A DNA stretch of 64,000 nt from an uncultured Dehalococcoidia bacterium (GTDB lineage Bacteria; Chloroflexota; Dehalococcoidia; Lucifugimonadales; JAAXIE01), in assembly GCA_951813255.1 (NCBI GenBank), contig OX638353.1, positions 806,001 to 870,000 of the forward strand, given 5' to 3'. Position numbers and translations under genes: made by a program. Positions 1 through 7,869 of the stretch are shown piece by piece. Below the pieces are notes generated by a model. That model did no database searches, was not told where the DNA came from, and was given only the letters and a program-made list of their open reading frames with translations. Within the stretch, counting starts at the first letter, position 1, and every line of letters starts with the position of its first letter.

Positions 1-275
1 AGCATCCCTTGGGAGAGGTCCATGGCCACTAGGTCCTTGTAGCCCATACCTGCCAGAATCTCGCCCGCAAGGCCGGTGCCAGCCCCAGCGTCCAGTATCG
101 GAGTGTCCTGTGGGGCGTGACGGGCCAGTGCCTCTGCCCCCCGCTGGGGTACTATCCAGCCGAAGTCTTTCTCCAAGTCGGAGTCGTAGTCCTTGGCCCA
201 CTGGTCATACCGCTCCTCCAACTCTTGGTTGTTGGTGGAGGCGTATACCCACTGTACCCGGTTGTGCTGTTCCAT
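1..275 (-). CDS. Class I SAM-dependent methyltransferase, N-terminal part (runs off the left edge)
   Basis: The minus strand is open from an ATG at 275 to the window edge, about 91 codons. It contains a motif I region reading LDAGAGTGLAGE, the glycine-rich S-adenosylmethionine loop, followed by an acidic residue at the end of the next strand (VAMDLS), as in class I methyltransferases. A GGGAG ribosome site lies just upstream of the ATG. The N-terminal YDxWAxxYDxDL pattern resembles Williams-Beuren-type or UbiE-like methyltransferases. The substrate cannot be told because the C-terminal part is missing. It follows another methyltransferase on the same strand after about 40 bases, so the two may be co-transcribed. 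Confidence 0.8.
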   Translation of the reverse strand, partial: MEQHNRVQWVYASTNNQELEERYDQWAKDYDSDLEKDFGWIVPQRGAEALARHAPQDTPILDAGAGTGLAGEILAGMGYKDLVAMDLSQGM

Positions 276-315
276 GTATCTCCCTAGTCGTGCCCGAGTG
301 AGCCTAGGTTACGGG

Positions 316-1140
316 CTATTTTCGGCAGATATAGAGGGCCCACCCTATTTCACGTGTGTCCACTGCCAGTGCTGTCTCCTTGTAGGCATGGGCCAAGTAT
401 TCGGACCGCTCCGTGAGATGACCGCCGATCCGTTGGGAGGCTACGTCGGAGAGGTGAAGATAGCTCAGCTTGAGGTGGTGGGAGTAGTTGTGGGCCTCCA
501 ACACTTGGAAGCCAGCCTCCTGCAGCGCGTCCTGGTAGCTCGTGAAATTGAATGGTGTATCGAACAGCAGGCGCTCATAGACATGCTTCCACGCGTTCTC
601 GCTGATGTCCGGGCGTGGCTTGTACAGGTCGTCGAACACTAGAGTCCCACCGGGGGCCAATACCCGGTAAGCTTCCTCCAACGTCTTCTGCTTATCGGGT
701 ATGTGATAGAAGGAGGCTTGGCTCCACACATGGGTGAAGGCCCCATCTCCGAAGGGCAGGTCGGTGGCCGACGCCTTCTCGAAAGACACATGGGCCTGCA
801 CGTCAGGCACTAAGGTCTTGAGCCTTTCCTTGGCCCCCTCCACTCTCACGCCGCTGAGGTCGATGCCCACGACCTTGCAACCAGTGTTCTCGTACAGCCA
901 GGTACAGGCGTTGCCGTTGCCGCAGCCGATGTCCAGCACCGTAGCCTTGGTGTCGATGCCTCCCCTGCGGGCCATGATGTGATTGAGGTTGGCCCCAGCC
1001 TTCAGGAAGTCTGAGCCCGTGCTCTCATCGAAGACTCCCCAATGTACGCTGCCGTTGGGGTCCCATATCTCGCGATATACAACGTCCTCGGCGTCGTAGT
1101 AAACCTCGGTCTCGCGCTCAGTGAACTGGCTCGTACTCAT
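316..1140 (-). CDS. Class I SAM-dependent methyltransferase (Methyltransf_11 type)
   Basis: The product is 274 residues. Motif I is VLDIGCGNGNA near residue 70, followed by VVGIDLS (acidic ribose-binding Asp) and the late motifs DLPFGDGAFTHVWSQ and LAPGGTLVFDD. This is a complete class I fold resembling sarcosine/dimethylglycine or tocopherol-type small-molecule methyltransferases. The substrate is not recognisable. The ATG is preceded by AAGGAG, which lies inside the 3' end of panD: the two genes overlap by 23 bases, so translation may be coupled. It sits between panD and another methyltransferase on the same strand. Confidence 0.85.
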   Translation of the reverse strand: MSTSQFTERETEVYYDAEDVVYREIWDPNGSVHWGVFDESTGSDFLKAGANLNHIMARRGGIDTKATVLDIGCGNGNACTWLYENTGCKVVGIDLSGVRVEGAKERLKTLVPDVQAHVSFEKASATDLPFGDGAFTHVWSQASFYHIPDKQKTLEEAYRVLAPGGTLVFDDLYKPRPDISENAWKHVYERLLFDTPFNFTSYQDALQEAGFQVLEAHNYSHHLKLSYLHLSDVASQRIGGHLTERSEYLAHAYKETALAVDTREIGWALYICRK

Positions 1141-1495
1141 ACGCCGTCGCTCCTTCCAGGTATTCGACGAATCGGTTCTCCTCGTCGACCAGAATCATCT
1201 TGGGCTCGATGGGTGCCTCAGTAACTTCAAAAGAGAGAATGATGACGCAGTCACCCTGGTTCACGAGCTTGGCAGCTGCGCCCTGTATGGCTATATCGCC
1301 CTTGCCGGCAGGACCTGGTATCACGTAGGTCTCCAGACGAGCGCCATTGTCGATGTCGCATACCATGACCTTCTCGTTGGGCCAGAGATCGACCCTGCGC
1401 ATAAGGTCTTCATCTATCACGATGCTGCCGATGTAATCGGGGTTCGCCTCTGTGACGTAGGCGCGGTGAATCTTTGATCGAAGAACGACTCTCAT
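1118..1495 (-). CDS. panD: Aspartate 1-decarboxylase proenzyme
   Basis: PanD is a pyruvoyl enzyme that makes beta-alanine from aspartate for pantothenate and CoA. The 125-residue product starts MRVVLRSKIHRAYVTEA and carries the self-cleavage site Gly-Ser in YIGSIVIDEDLM, the NEKV segment, and the strongly conserved NGARLETYVIPG and NGAA-like IQGAAAKLV segments. I chose the ATG at 1495 rather than the longer open frame because GGGAGGAAC precedes it and family members start there. The length is normal. The 3' end overlaps the downstream methyltransferase start by 23 bases. No other pantothenate gene is visible nearby. Confidence 0.93.
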   Translation of the reverse strand: MRVVLRSKIHRAYVTEANPDYIGSIVIDEDLMRRVDLWPNEKVMVCDIDNGARLETYVIPGPAGKGDIAIQGAAAKLVNQGDCVIILSFEVTEAPIEPKMILVDEENRFVEYLEGATAYEYEPVH

Positions 1496-1940
1496 CCCTG
1501 TTCCTCCCAGTTGGTGTACCCAACGGCGCACATGGTTGTATCCCAAGGGGATTGGCCGCTGGATTGGTTCAGTGGGTCCGTCGCAGACACATGGGCGCGC
1601 AGCCCTAGGGAAGCGGAATGTGGGTGAAGTAAGAGGCGCCTGCGCGGCGGGCTATATTGGAATGAGGGACGCTAAGTCTCAGTGGGAAGGAACTGCTTGA
1701 TCCTAGCCCTGGAGCGCTTGTCGGGCAGGGGGTCCGTGCCCCTTATGATTCTTAGGGAAGTCACACTGAAAACTTAGCTGGATATCCTCCCCTTGTCAAC
1801 CTTGCCTTGTTGCGAAGCCCCGGTAAGGAACTGACCGGGCTTTATCAGAACCAGATGCCGCGGGTAGGGCTTCAAACAGTGGCCTCAAGCACGTATGCTT
1901 GCTGGCAGTCTGGAATTGACCCGCATTGAGAGGAGGCCCC
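1496..1940. other. Intergenic region with one hairpin
   Basis: This stretch between divergent panD and the RidA-type gene holds no convincing ORF. A hairpin at 1816-1841 (AGCCC/GGGCT arms with GGT/ACC inside and one bulged C) is followed by TTTAT and could act as a weak terminator. Around 1773-1785 the string TTAGCTGGATAT resembles the scaffold of the word arrays seen elsewhere, but the match is too short to count. Confidence 0.4.
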
Positions 1941-2405
1941 ATGGAGATTGAGAACAAGCTGAAGCAGTTAGGTTATGAACTGCCCCCAGCGCCAGCGCCG
2001 GTAGCAAACTACGTGCGTGCCGTGCAAACTGGCAACCTTGTGTATATGGCGGGTCAGGTGCCCGTCTTGACCGACGGCAGCTACTTGCATGTCGGGAAGC
2101 TGGGCAGTGATGTGACCGTCGAAGAGGGCTACGCATGTTCTCGTCTGTGCATCATCAACTCGCTTGCGGGCCTCAAGCTCGCCATTGGAGACCTGGATCG
2201 GGTCACGCGTATAGTGAAGCTCCTTGCCATGATCAACTGTGCGCCCGATTTCGGTCAGACACCGCAGGTGGCGAATGGTGCCTCGGACCTTCTGGTCGAA
2301 CTGTATGGCGAATCGGGTCGGCATGCTCGCTCTGCCGTGGGCATGGGAAGCCTGCCTGACCGGGTCCCCGTGGAGATCGAGATGATTGTGGAGGTTCGGG
2401 ACTAG
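1941..2405 (+). CDS. RidA family protein (YjgF/YER057c/UK114)
   Basis: This is a 154-residue member of the RidA superfamily, whose archetypes hydrolyse reactive enamine/imine intermediates of amino-acid metabolism. The segments NLVYMAGQVPV and the C-terminal VPVEIEMIVEV are typical. It resembles the longer RidA-like subgroup whose C-terminal half reads HARSAVGMGSLP, rather than the 128-residue archetypal RidA. The classic arginine of active RidA sits in the R-x-A-V-G segment here. AGGAGG precedes the ATG at 1941 with a six-base spacer, so the upstream in-frame TTG is not needed. It converges with the EamA exporter gene. Confidence 0.88.
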   Translation: MEIENKLKQLGYELPPAPAPVANYVRAVQTGNLVYMAGQVPVLTDGSYLHVGKLGSDVTVEEGYACSRLCIINSLAGLKLAIGDLDRVTRIVKLLAMINCAPDFGQTPQVANGASDLLVELYGESGRHARSAVGMGSLPDRVPVEIEMIVEVRD

Positions 2406-2425
2406 CGTCCCCAGGTTACCACTCG

Positions 2426-3322
2426 TCAAGTGGTAGCCCCTATGACAACCAAGGCCACCCCGGCGACGCTCAGCGTTGTCCCGAGCACCAAGCCGAGGTT
2501 CACAGCCTCCAGCCGTTGCAGAAACACGTGGGACAGCAACAGTATCAGCAGCGGGCTGGAGGAATATATCGGTGTGACGACGGTCGCCGGGGCTTGGCTT
2601 AGGGAGCCATAGAGCAGCAGGGCGCCGCCCCCTTGGAAGAGTCCTGCCAGCACGCAAATGCCGAGATGCCTAGGAGGCGACTGGCGAAATCCGGGGACAA
2701 TTCGCCGGTGGCTCATGAGGCCCAGCATCACAAAGCCGAAGGTCATGGCGCAGGCGGCGGTTACGAATGGTGAGGCGTAGCTGGATACGATGTGCCTGCC
2801 CACTACAGCGACGCCTCCAAAGGCCAAGGCCGAGCCGATTGCGAAGAGGAATCCCAAACGATTGGTTACGACCCCTTCAAGGTTGGCGGAGGAAATTACC
2901 CCCGCACGCACCACGAGGGCCAACCCGAAAGCCATGAGCGGTGTGCCCAGAATCACCAGTTGAGTGGGCCTCTCACCTAAGAAGAGCATGGCCAAACCAA
3001 AGGCTAGGACCGGTGAGATGGAGAAGATGGGCGACGCCCGGGCGGCGCCCACCATGGAGATGGCAGTGTAGTTCAGCAGCCTCCCCAGCGGGTAGGCCAG
3101 TGTCCCCTGCAGCACCAGCCATAGTAGGGTGTTGCCTGACAGGCTTGTCATCTCCGAGGCGTTGAAGATGAACGCTAGGATCAGGGCCAGCAGGGCGCTT
3201 ACCCCAACTGAAATAACGGTGACCACCACTGCGGACACGCGTTGGGTGCCTATTCGGATGAAGATGGTGCCGATGCCAAAGATGATGGCTGACGACGCCG
3301 CGAGGACTATGGCAAAAGCCAA
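2426..3322 (-). CDS. EamA/DMT family transporter
   Basis: The product is a 298-residue protein of about ten hydrophobic helices, arranged as two repeats typical of the drug/metabolite transporter superfamily (EamA). The helix with G-ARASPIFSISPVLAF and its second-half counterpart APATVVTPIYSSSPLL are the usual repeated motif. Substrates of such carriers are usually metabolites or amino acids exported from the cytoplasm, and none can be assigned here. The start is a TTG just after the stop of the GH63 gene, so the two probably form an operon. No better start is visible. Confidence 0.82.
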   Translation of the reverse strand: MAFAIVLAASSAIIFGIGTIFIRIGTQRVSAVVVTVISVGVSALLALILAFIFNASEMTSLSGNTLLWLVLQGTLAYPLGRLLNYTAISMVGAARASPIFSISPVLAFGLAMLFLGERPTQLVILGTPLMAFGLALVVRAGVISSANLEGVVTNRLGFLFAIGSALAFGGVAVVGRHIVSSYASPFVTAACAMTFGFVMLGLMSHRRIVPGFRQSPPRHLGICVLAGLFQGGGALLLYGSLSQAPATVVTPIYSSSPLLILLLSHVFLQRLEAVNLGLVLGTTLSVAGVALVVIGATT

Positions 3323-3328
3323 GTTAAC

Positions 3329-4558
3329 CTACATGTCCAGAATGAGCGTGGACCAGCCGAAGTCCCGAGCCCCTAGCCCCTCGGCAGTGTAGGGGTTGTA
3401 GTACTCCCGGATCCCCGATTTTTCGATGCATTCCTGGCTGCGATCGACTATGTGGGCTGCAAGGTCATGGTAGCCGTGCCTACGCAGTCCGTGGACTAGG
3501 AACCAGTTGGTGTTCATCCAACTGGGGCCGCGCCAGATGAATCCTCGAGGATTTCCCGGCATGAACTTGGGGTCAGAGGCGGGCACTGAAGGGACGGGGT
3601 ACGGGAGCCAGAAGTGATCGGGAGAGGTGAGCCATTCGTCGACCAGCCGCTCGACGTACCGCCGTGGCAGGTCGTCCAATATCAGGGGCATGAGCGAGCT
3701 GATGGTCACCACTTTCACCGGCTTTTCGGCTACGCCTGACAGATCGAAGAAGGCACCTGCTTCGTCATCCCAGCACTTGGCTAGAAGTGCTGCGCGAGTC
3801 CTGTCTGCCTGCTGGGCGAACTCCCTGCCCTCGCCCTCCTCGCCCAACAAGCGAGCTAGGGAGCGCAGGCCCATGACGTATATCGAGTTTACCAGCACGT
3901 CTTCGAAGTGGAACATATCGGCTGCCAGGATGCGACGATCGTCGCCACGCATCGGTTCGTAGGCCTCGTACACCTTGCTTAGGGCTGCGATAAAGCCCTG
4001 GTTGGTCAGATATTCCAAGTCCAAGGCTTCGTCGTACTTAGGAGAGCAATCGGTACCTGCTTCCTCTGGCTGTATGACGGCGATGAGGCCGTCACCGTCG
4101 GGGTCGCGGTTCTGGGAAAGCCAGCGGTAGAAGGCGGTCAGGATAGGCAGCGCCGACTGTAGGAAGGCATCGTCACCGGTGGCTTCATACACCCGCTCCA
4201 CCGCGTACGCGATGATCGGCGGCTGCATGGTGGCGCTCGTGTTGGGATTGGTCATACCGACGATGTTGCGGGCCAGAAAGTCTGGCTGCTTGTCCATCTC
4301 CCAGAAGATGATGTGAGGGATGAAGCCGTCGGGCTGCGCCCCGCTCATCAGCGTCCTCAACTCAGCAACTGCTTGTTGCTTGTCGAGATGAGTGAGGGCG
4401 ATGGCATGGAAGCAGGAGTCCCAGAACCACTGGAAGGGGTAGCCCGTCAGCGAGGGCACCACGAAGCTATACTCCTTGCCGTTCCAGTCGGCCACTCCTT
4501 GTCTAAGGTTGCTGAGCAGTATCTTACGGGCCGCCTCTTCCAGTTCCTGTCGTTCCAT
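3329..4558 (-). CDS. GH63-type glycosidase, likely mannosyl-/glucosylglycerate hydrolase
   Basis: This 409-residue protein has an (alpha/alpha)6 barrel signature: PFQWFWDSCFHAIAL near residue 45, then QPDGFIPHI, MQPPIIAYAVERVYEATGD and WRGPSWMNTNWFLVHGLRRHGY near the C-terminus. This pattern and length fit the mannosylglycerate-hydrolase (MGH) group of GH63, which turns over the compatible solutes mannosylglycerate or glucosylglycerate; other GH63/GH37-like sugars remain possible. I chose ATG 4558 with AAGGAG ten bases upstream, over a longer TTG start. There is no signal peptide, so it is probably cytoplasmic. No synthase for those solutes is seen in the window. Confidence 0.75.
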   Translation of the reverse strand: MERQELEEAARKILLSNLRQGVADWNGKEYSFVVPSLTGYPFQWFWDSCFHAIALTHLDKQQAVAELRTLMSGAQPDGFIPHIIFWEMDKQPDFLARNIVGMTNPNTSATMQPPIIAYAVERVYEATGDDAFLQSALPILTAFYRWLSQNRDPDGDGLIAVIQPEEAGTDCSPKYDEALDLEYLTNQGFIAALSKVYEAYEPMRGDDRRILAADMFHFEDVLVNSIYVMGLRSLARLLGEEGEGREFAQQADRTRAALLAKCWDDEAGAFFDLSGVAEKPVKVVTISSLMPLILDDLPRRYVERLVDEWLTSPDHFWLPYPVPSVPASDPKFMPGNPRGFIWRGPSWMNTNWFLVHGLRRHGYHDLAAHIVDRSQECIEKSGIREYYNPYTAEGLGARDFGWSTLILDM

Positions 4559-4649
4559 TAGGCTGGTCTCCTTGGACAAGTAGGACTTATTGGGCGCGAG
4601 GGTTCTGGCATTCTAGGGCATTTTCGTGGGGTTGGGGCGCCTATCGGTA

Positions 4650-4760
4650 GCTCGAATGTCACATCAATCGTATGTGGGAAGGCTCTTTGGTATCTATAGC
4701 CCGTGACATTTCTGACACAGTCATAGCTGGGTCAGCGATGGCACACTGTGACTTGGTGGT
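4650..4760. repeat. Word array 0 (TGTGACA-like words, weak scaffold)
   Basis: This intergenic stretch holds TGTCACA at 4657-4663, GTGACATT at 4703-4710 and TGTGAC near 4747. It also has TAGCTGGGTCAGCGA at 4724-4738, which resembles the TAGCTGG..CAGATA scaffold of the arrays near 29.5 and 39.0 kb. It is the most degenerate of the four related arrays. It lies between the glycosyltransferase 3' end and the GH63 5' end. Confidence 0.45.
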
Positions 4761-4764
4761 TTGG

Positions 4765-5925
4765 TCACCGGCCAGGCGTGAGAGAGGATTCTCCTTCTTG
4801 GTAGAGCGCCAGATATTTCTGGGCGACGGCGGACCACGTCAGATGTTCGAGGGCGTATTCGCGTCCCTGACGTCCGAGGGTAGTGCGGTAGTCGTCATCG
4901 TTGACCAAGCGTACCAAGCCCTCTATGGCAGCGGCTTGGTCGAAGCGGGGGGTGACTACGGCACCCGCGGCCAGCACCTCGGAGTTGGCGCCTACGTCGT
5001 GAGTCAAAACGGGCAAGTTGTAGAGCATGGCCTCGGCGTATACCAGGCCGAATGCTTCGTAGTGAGAGAAGAGGACAAACATGTCGGATGCGGTATACCA
5101 CTCTGCCAGTTCCTGGTCCGACACTTCGCCGGTGATGAGCACCTCCGACTCCAGACCCGAGGTGGAAACGAGCTGGCGTATGGCCTCCTCGTCGCCCTCG
5201 TCCCGTCCCACCAGCACCAGCCTTGCTGGCTTGGTGAAGCTGGCTCGGGCCTGTTGGTATGTCTCAACGAGCCACATCTGACCCTTGTGCTTCCCCAACC
5301 TGCCCACGCAGAGAATTGTGATCACCTCACCCCCGGTGCCTTGGGAGGACATACCGGTCTCCGACGCGCCCCAACCAATGATCTCCATCTTGTGGGACGG
5401 AATCCAGTATGCGCGGCCTACCGCCTGCTGCTCCAGCGTGGTGAGGGGCACCACCCTATCCATGCGACGGCAGATGAAGCTGTTAAGGGGACGCAGCCAC
5501 TGCTTTGTGAGGGGCAGGGTGTGGAAGGATGGTGTGAATATGAACTTGGCCCGACCTCTGTAGTGAAACCAGCTCCAGAAGTGGCCCCAGAACCATCCAT
5601 CTCCCACAAAGTGGACTACATCCGGGTCGAACTCCTTGAGGTAGCGGTCCACCTGTGAGGGTGGGAACCACACAAGAGGCACCGAGAACACGGGAGGAGC
5701 GCGCCGTGGGAAGCCATCCAACCGCCAGATGCGTATCCCGTCCTCGGTAACGTCTCGGTCAGGCCAGTCGGGTTGTGGTATGCGAGGGAAAGCATATTTG
5801 GTGGTCAGGACGCCGATTTCGTCCACTGCCTGCGAGCGCAGCAGTTGCAATGAGAGCTGTTCTATGGCCCGTTCGATGCCACCCAGATATGGGCGGAAAT
5901 AAGGGCTCAAGAACAGTATCCTCAA
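4765..5925 (-). CDS. Glycosyltransferase family 4 (GT-B fold)
   Basis: This 386-residue retaining GT4 enzyme starts MRILFLSPYFRPYLGGIERAI, the usual N-terminal acceptor domain with a GGIE loop. The C-terminal nucleotide-sugar domain has CVGRLGKHKGQ, ARLVLVGRDEGDEE, ASDMFVLFSHYEAFGLVYAEAM (the E-x7-E motif) and GREYALEHLTWSAVAQKYL. It probably glycosylates a lipid, polysaccharide or small molecule at the membrane face. Donor and acceptor cannot be told. The gene stands about 200 bases upstream of the GH63 gene on the same strand, with a word array between, so a functional link is only a guess. Confidence 0.88.
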   Translation of the reverse strand: MRILFLSPYFRPYLGGIERAIEQLSLQLLRSQAVDEIGVLTTKYAFPRIPQPDWPDRDVTEDGIRIWRLDGFPRRAPPVFSVPLVWFPPSQVDRYLKEFDPDVVHFVGDGWFWGHFWSWFHYRGRAKFIFTPSFHTLPLTKQWLRPLNSFICRRMDRVVPLTTLEQQAVGRAYWIPSHKMEIIGWGASETGMSSQGTGGEVITILCVGRLGKHKGQMWLVETYQQARASFTKPARLVLVGRDEGDEEAIRQLVSTSGLESEVLITGEVSDQELAEWYTASDMFVLFSHYEAFGLVYAEAMLYNLPVLTHDVGANSEVLAAGAVVTPRFDQAAAIEGLVRLVNDDDYRTTLGRQGREYALEHLTWSAVAQKYLALYQEGESSLTPGR

Positions 5926-6014
5926 GTGGCGTCCCTTTCTCGGTTCTCACAGGACCGGATACAGGAAGGAAGGCCCAATCCTACACCCCTCTAGATGAAT
6001 CGCCAACCGCGGGA

Positions 6015-6042
6015 TTGGCTACGAGCGGGTCTTTGCTACAAT
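6015..6042 (+). promoter_or_regulatory. Putative sigma-70-type promoter
   Basis: TTGGCT at 6015-6020 is followed after 16 bases by TACAAT at 6037-6042, ahead of the peptidase-E-like gene. The 12-mer GCTACAATAGGC that contains this -10 recurs at 39265-39276, upstream of the flavin oxidoreductase gene. This is a similarity call only. Confidence 0.4.
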
Positions 6043-6084
6043 AGGCGTCGCTGCTAGTAGGTCACTAAACAGGAGGCATGCAGT

Positions 6085-6768
6085 ATGGCGGGACAGATCG
6101 GGTTGGCAGGCGGTGAGGAATTCCGGGCCGGCTGTGAGGATATGGACCGCGAAATCATCAGAGCCTCCGGCCAGAGCCCTGCCAAAGTGCTCATTGTTCC
6201 AACGGCACAGCTAACGGGCCCAGCAAAAGCTGCCAACGACGGCACCACTCACTTCGGTGCGCTGGGAGGGGATGCCTCGGCGCTGATGGTGTTGAACGGC
6301 GAGGACGCCCAAGACCCCAAGTTCGTGGAGAGGGTGGCTGGTGCTGGGGTGATATACTTCACCGGAGGCAGCCCAGACCACCTGCTTTCCGTCCTCAGAA
6401 ACTCTCCCCTTATGGAAGCTGTGCTCCAAGCCCACGCTGCCGGGGCCGTGGTGGCTGGCTCCAGCGCTGGGGCCATGGTGATGGGAAGCATGATGCGGCG
6501 GCCCTCCAGCGGCGGGTGGCTTGAAGCGTTGGGGGTGGTACCCGGTGTGGGTGTGCTGCCCCATCACGAGCGACGGGACCCCGAGGAGACGTGGCTCGAT
6601 CTCAAGAAAAGCGCCCCCAAGGGTCTAACCGTCTTGGGTGTTGATGCAAGAGCGGGCTGCTTGGGCAACCCCGGCGGTTGGCGGGTGGTGGGTTCGGGCA
6701 ACGTTACCGTCTATCGCGACGGCTGGCAGGTGTTCAAGCCGGGCGAAAGCCTACCAGCCGTCGTCTAA
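6085..6768 (+). CDS. Peptidase E/cyanophycinase-like protein (class I glutamine amidotransferase-like fold)
   Basis: The 227-residue protein contains YFTGGSPDHLL and the nucleophile elbow AGSSAGAMVMG near residue 130, the hallmark of the S51 peptidase/cyanophycinase group, where Ser is the nucleophile. ILP-HHERRD downstream may supply the His. Such enzymes cut Asp-containing dipeptides or cyanophycin. The exact substrate is unknown. AGGAGG precedes the ATG. The alpha/beta-hydrolase gene follows 67 bases downstream on the same strand, so the pair may be co-transcribed. Confidence 0.82.
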   Translation: MAGQIGLAGGEEFRAGCEDMDREIIRASGQSPAKVLIVPTAQLTGPAKAANDGTTHFGALGGDASALMVLNGEDAQDPKFVERVAGAGVIYFTGGSPDHLLSVLRNSPLMEAVLQAHAAGAVVAGSSAGAMVMGSMMRRPSSGGWLEALGVVPGVGVLPHHERRDPEETWLDLKKSAPKGLTVLGVDARAGCLGNPGGWRVVGSGNVTVYRDGWQVFKPGESLPAVV

Positions 6769-6835
6769 TCCCACTTTCAGGTTGGCAGCGGACCGTCATA
6801 CGAATCGGACTTTCCTACAGGTGAGGGAGGACAGC

Positions 6836-7702
6836 ATGACCGGTGCGGGTGTGCCCCAAGACAGTTGGGCCGAGATTGGCGACCTCACCATGCGCTACAT
6901 GGATTGGGGTGGCGACGGCCCGCCCGTGATCGCCCTCCACGGCTTGGCATCGTCGGGCCACTGGTATGATCTGGTGGCGCCCTACCTGCGAGACCGCTTC
7001 CGCATCATCGCACCCGACCAGCGGGGACACGGAAAGACGACCCAAGCCAGCACCGGCTACGACTGGGGCACGCTGGCAGGAGATGTCACACGTCTGATGG
7101 ACCATTTGGGCATAGAGAACGCGTCAGTACTGGGCCACTCTTGGGGTGGCCACGTAGCCAGCAATCTCACGGTTCGCCATCCCGACAGGGTTACCGGCGC
7201 GGTGCTCATCGACGGTGGCTTCCAAGACGGCACGATACGGCCGGGAGCGACTTGGGAGGCCTTTCGCAACAGGGTGCGTCCGCGTGACGTCTCGGGGAAC
7301 AAAGAGGAGTTCCTCGGACGCCTGCGTGAACAGTTGTCAGACTGCTGGAGCGACCAGTTGGAGGGCATCGTGCTGTCGATGGTCTACGAGGACGAAGCTG
7401 GGCAGATACAGGATATCCTCCGTCCTGAGAACCATGCCCAGGTCATCCAACAGATGTGGGACGAGCCAGCTTCGAAGGTGCTTCCAAGAGTGCAGAAGCC
7501 AACGCTGATTGTGCCAGCCGAGCCCCGTCCCGAGCGGGCAAACAGCGAGTTCTCCGTCATGCGGCGGGAGCAGGTCGCTATGGCGTCGCGGGTCATAGAT
7601 GCCTGTCAGGTGCAGTGGATTTCCGACACCAGCCATGATATTGGATACCACCAACCGGAGGAGTTGGCGCGGGTGGTAATTGGGTTCTTGGATTCGCTTT
7701 AG
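6836..7702 (+). CDS. Alpha/beta hydrolase
   Basis: This 288-residue alpha/beta-hydrolase has the HGLASSGHWYD oxyanion region, the APDQRGHGKT strand, the nucleophile elbow GHSWGGHVAS near residue 99 and a C-terminal His in ISDTSHDIGYH. The triad looks complete. Family members are esterases, lactonases, epoxide hydrolases or C-C hydrolases; sequence alone does not pick one. I chose ATG 6836, preceded by GAGGGAGGACAGC, over a start inside the upstream gene. It probably forms a two-gene operon with the peptidase-E-like gene. Confidence 0.87.
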   Translation: MTGAGVPQDSWAEIGDLTMRYMDWGGDGPPVIALHGLASSGHWYDLVAPYLRDRFRIIAPDQRGHGKTTQASTGYDWGTLAGDVTRLMDHLGIENASVLGHSWGGHVASNLTVRHPDRVTGAVLIDGGFQDGTIRPGATWEAFRNRVRPRDVSGNKEEFLGRLREQLSDCWSDQLEGIVLSMVYEDEAGQIQDILRPENHAQVIQQMWDEPASKVLPRVQKPTLIVPAEPRPERANSEFSVMRREQVAMASRVIDACQVQWISDTSHDIGYHQPEELARVVIGFLDSL

Positions 7703-7869
7703 GGGAGCACGGGCGGACTGGGTAGCGCGCCGGATGTTCCAGCACCGGAAACCATGGCGGAGGCGCGGTGGATACCGGAGGAACAGTAGAGCAGGCAGAC
7801 TCTGAAGACCGTATCCCCAGCGACCGTGGCATCGTAGATAGCCGGGAACCTGTAACGCCCCGGCAGGCG

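Noticed and set aside
4672..5658. A 328-codon open frame on the plus strand
   Set aside because: It mirrors the glycosyltransferase on the minus strand, which has the E-x7-E motif. It has no family resemblance and overlaps the repeat array.
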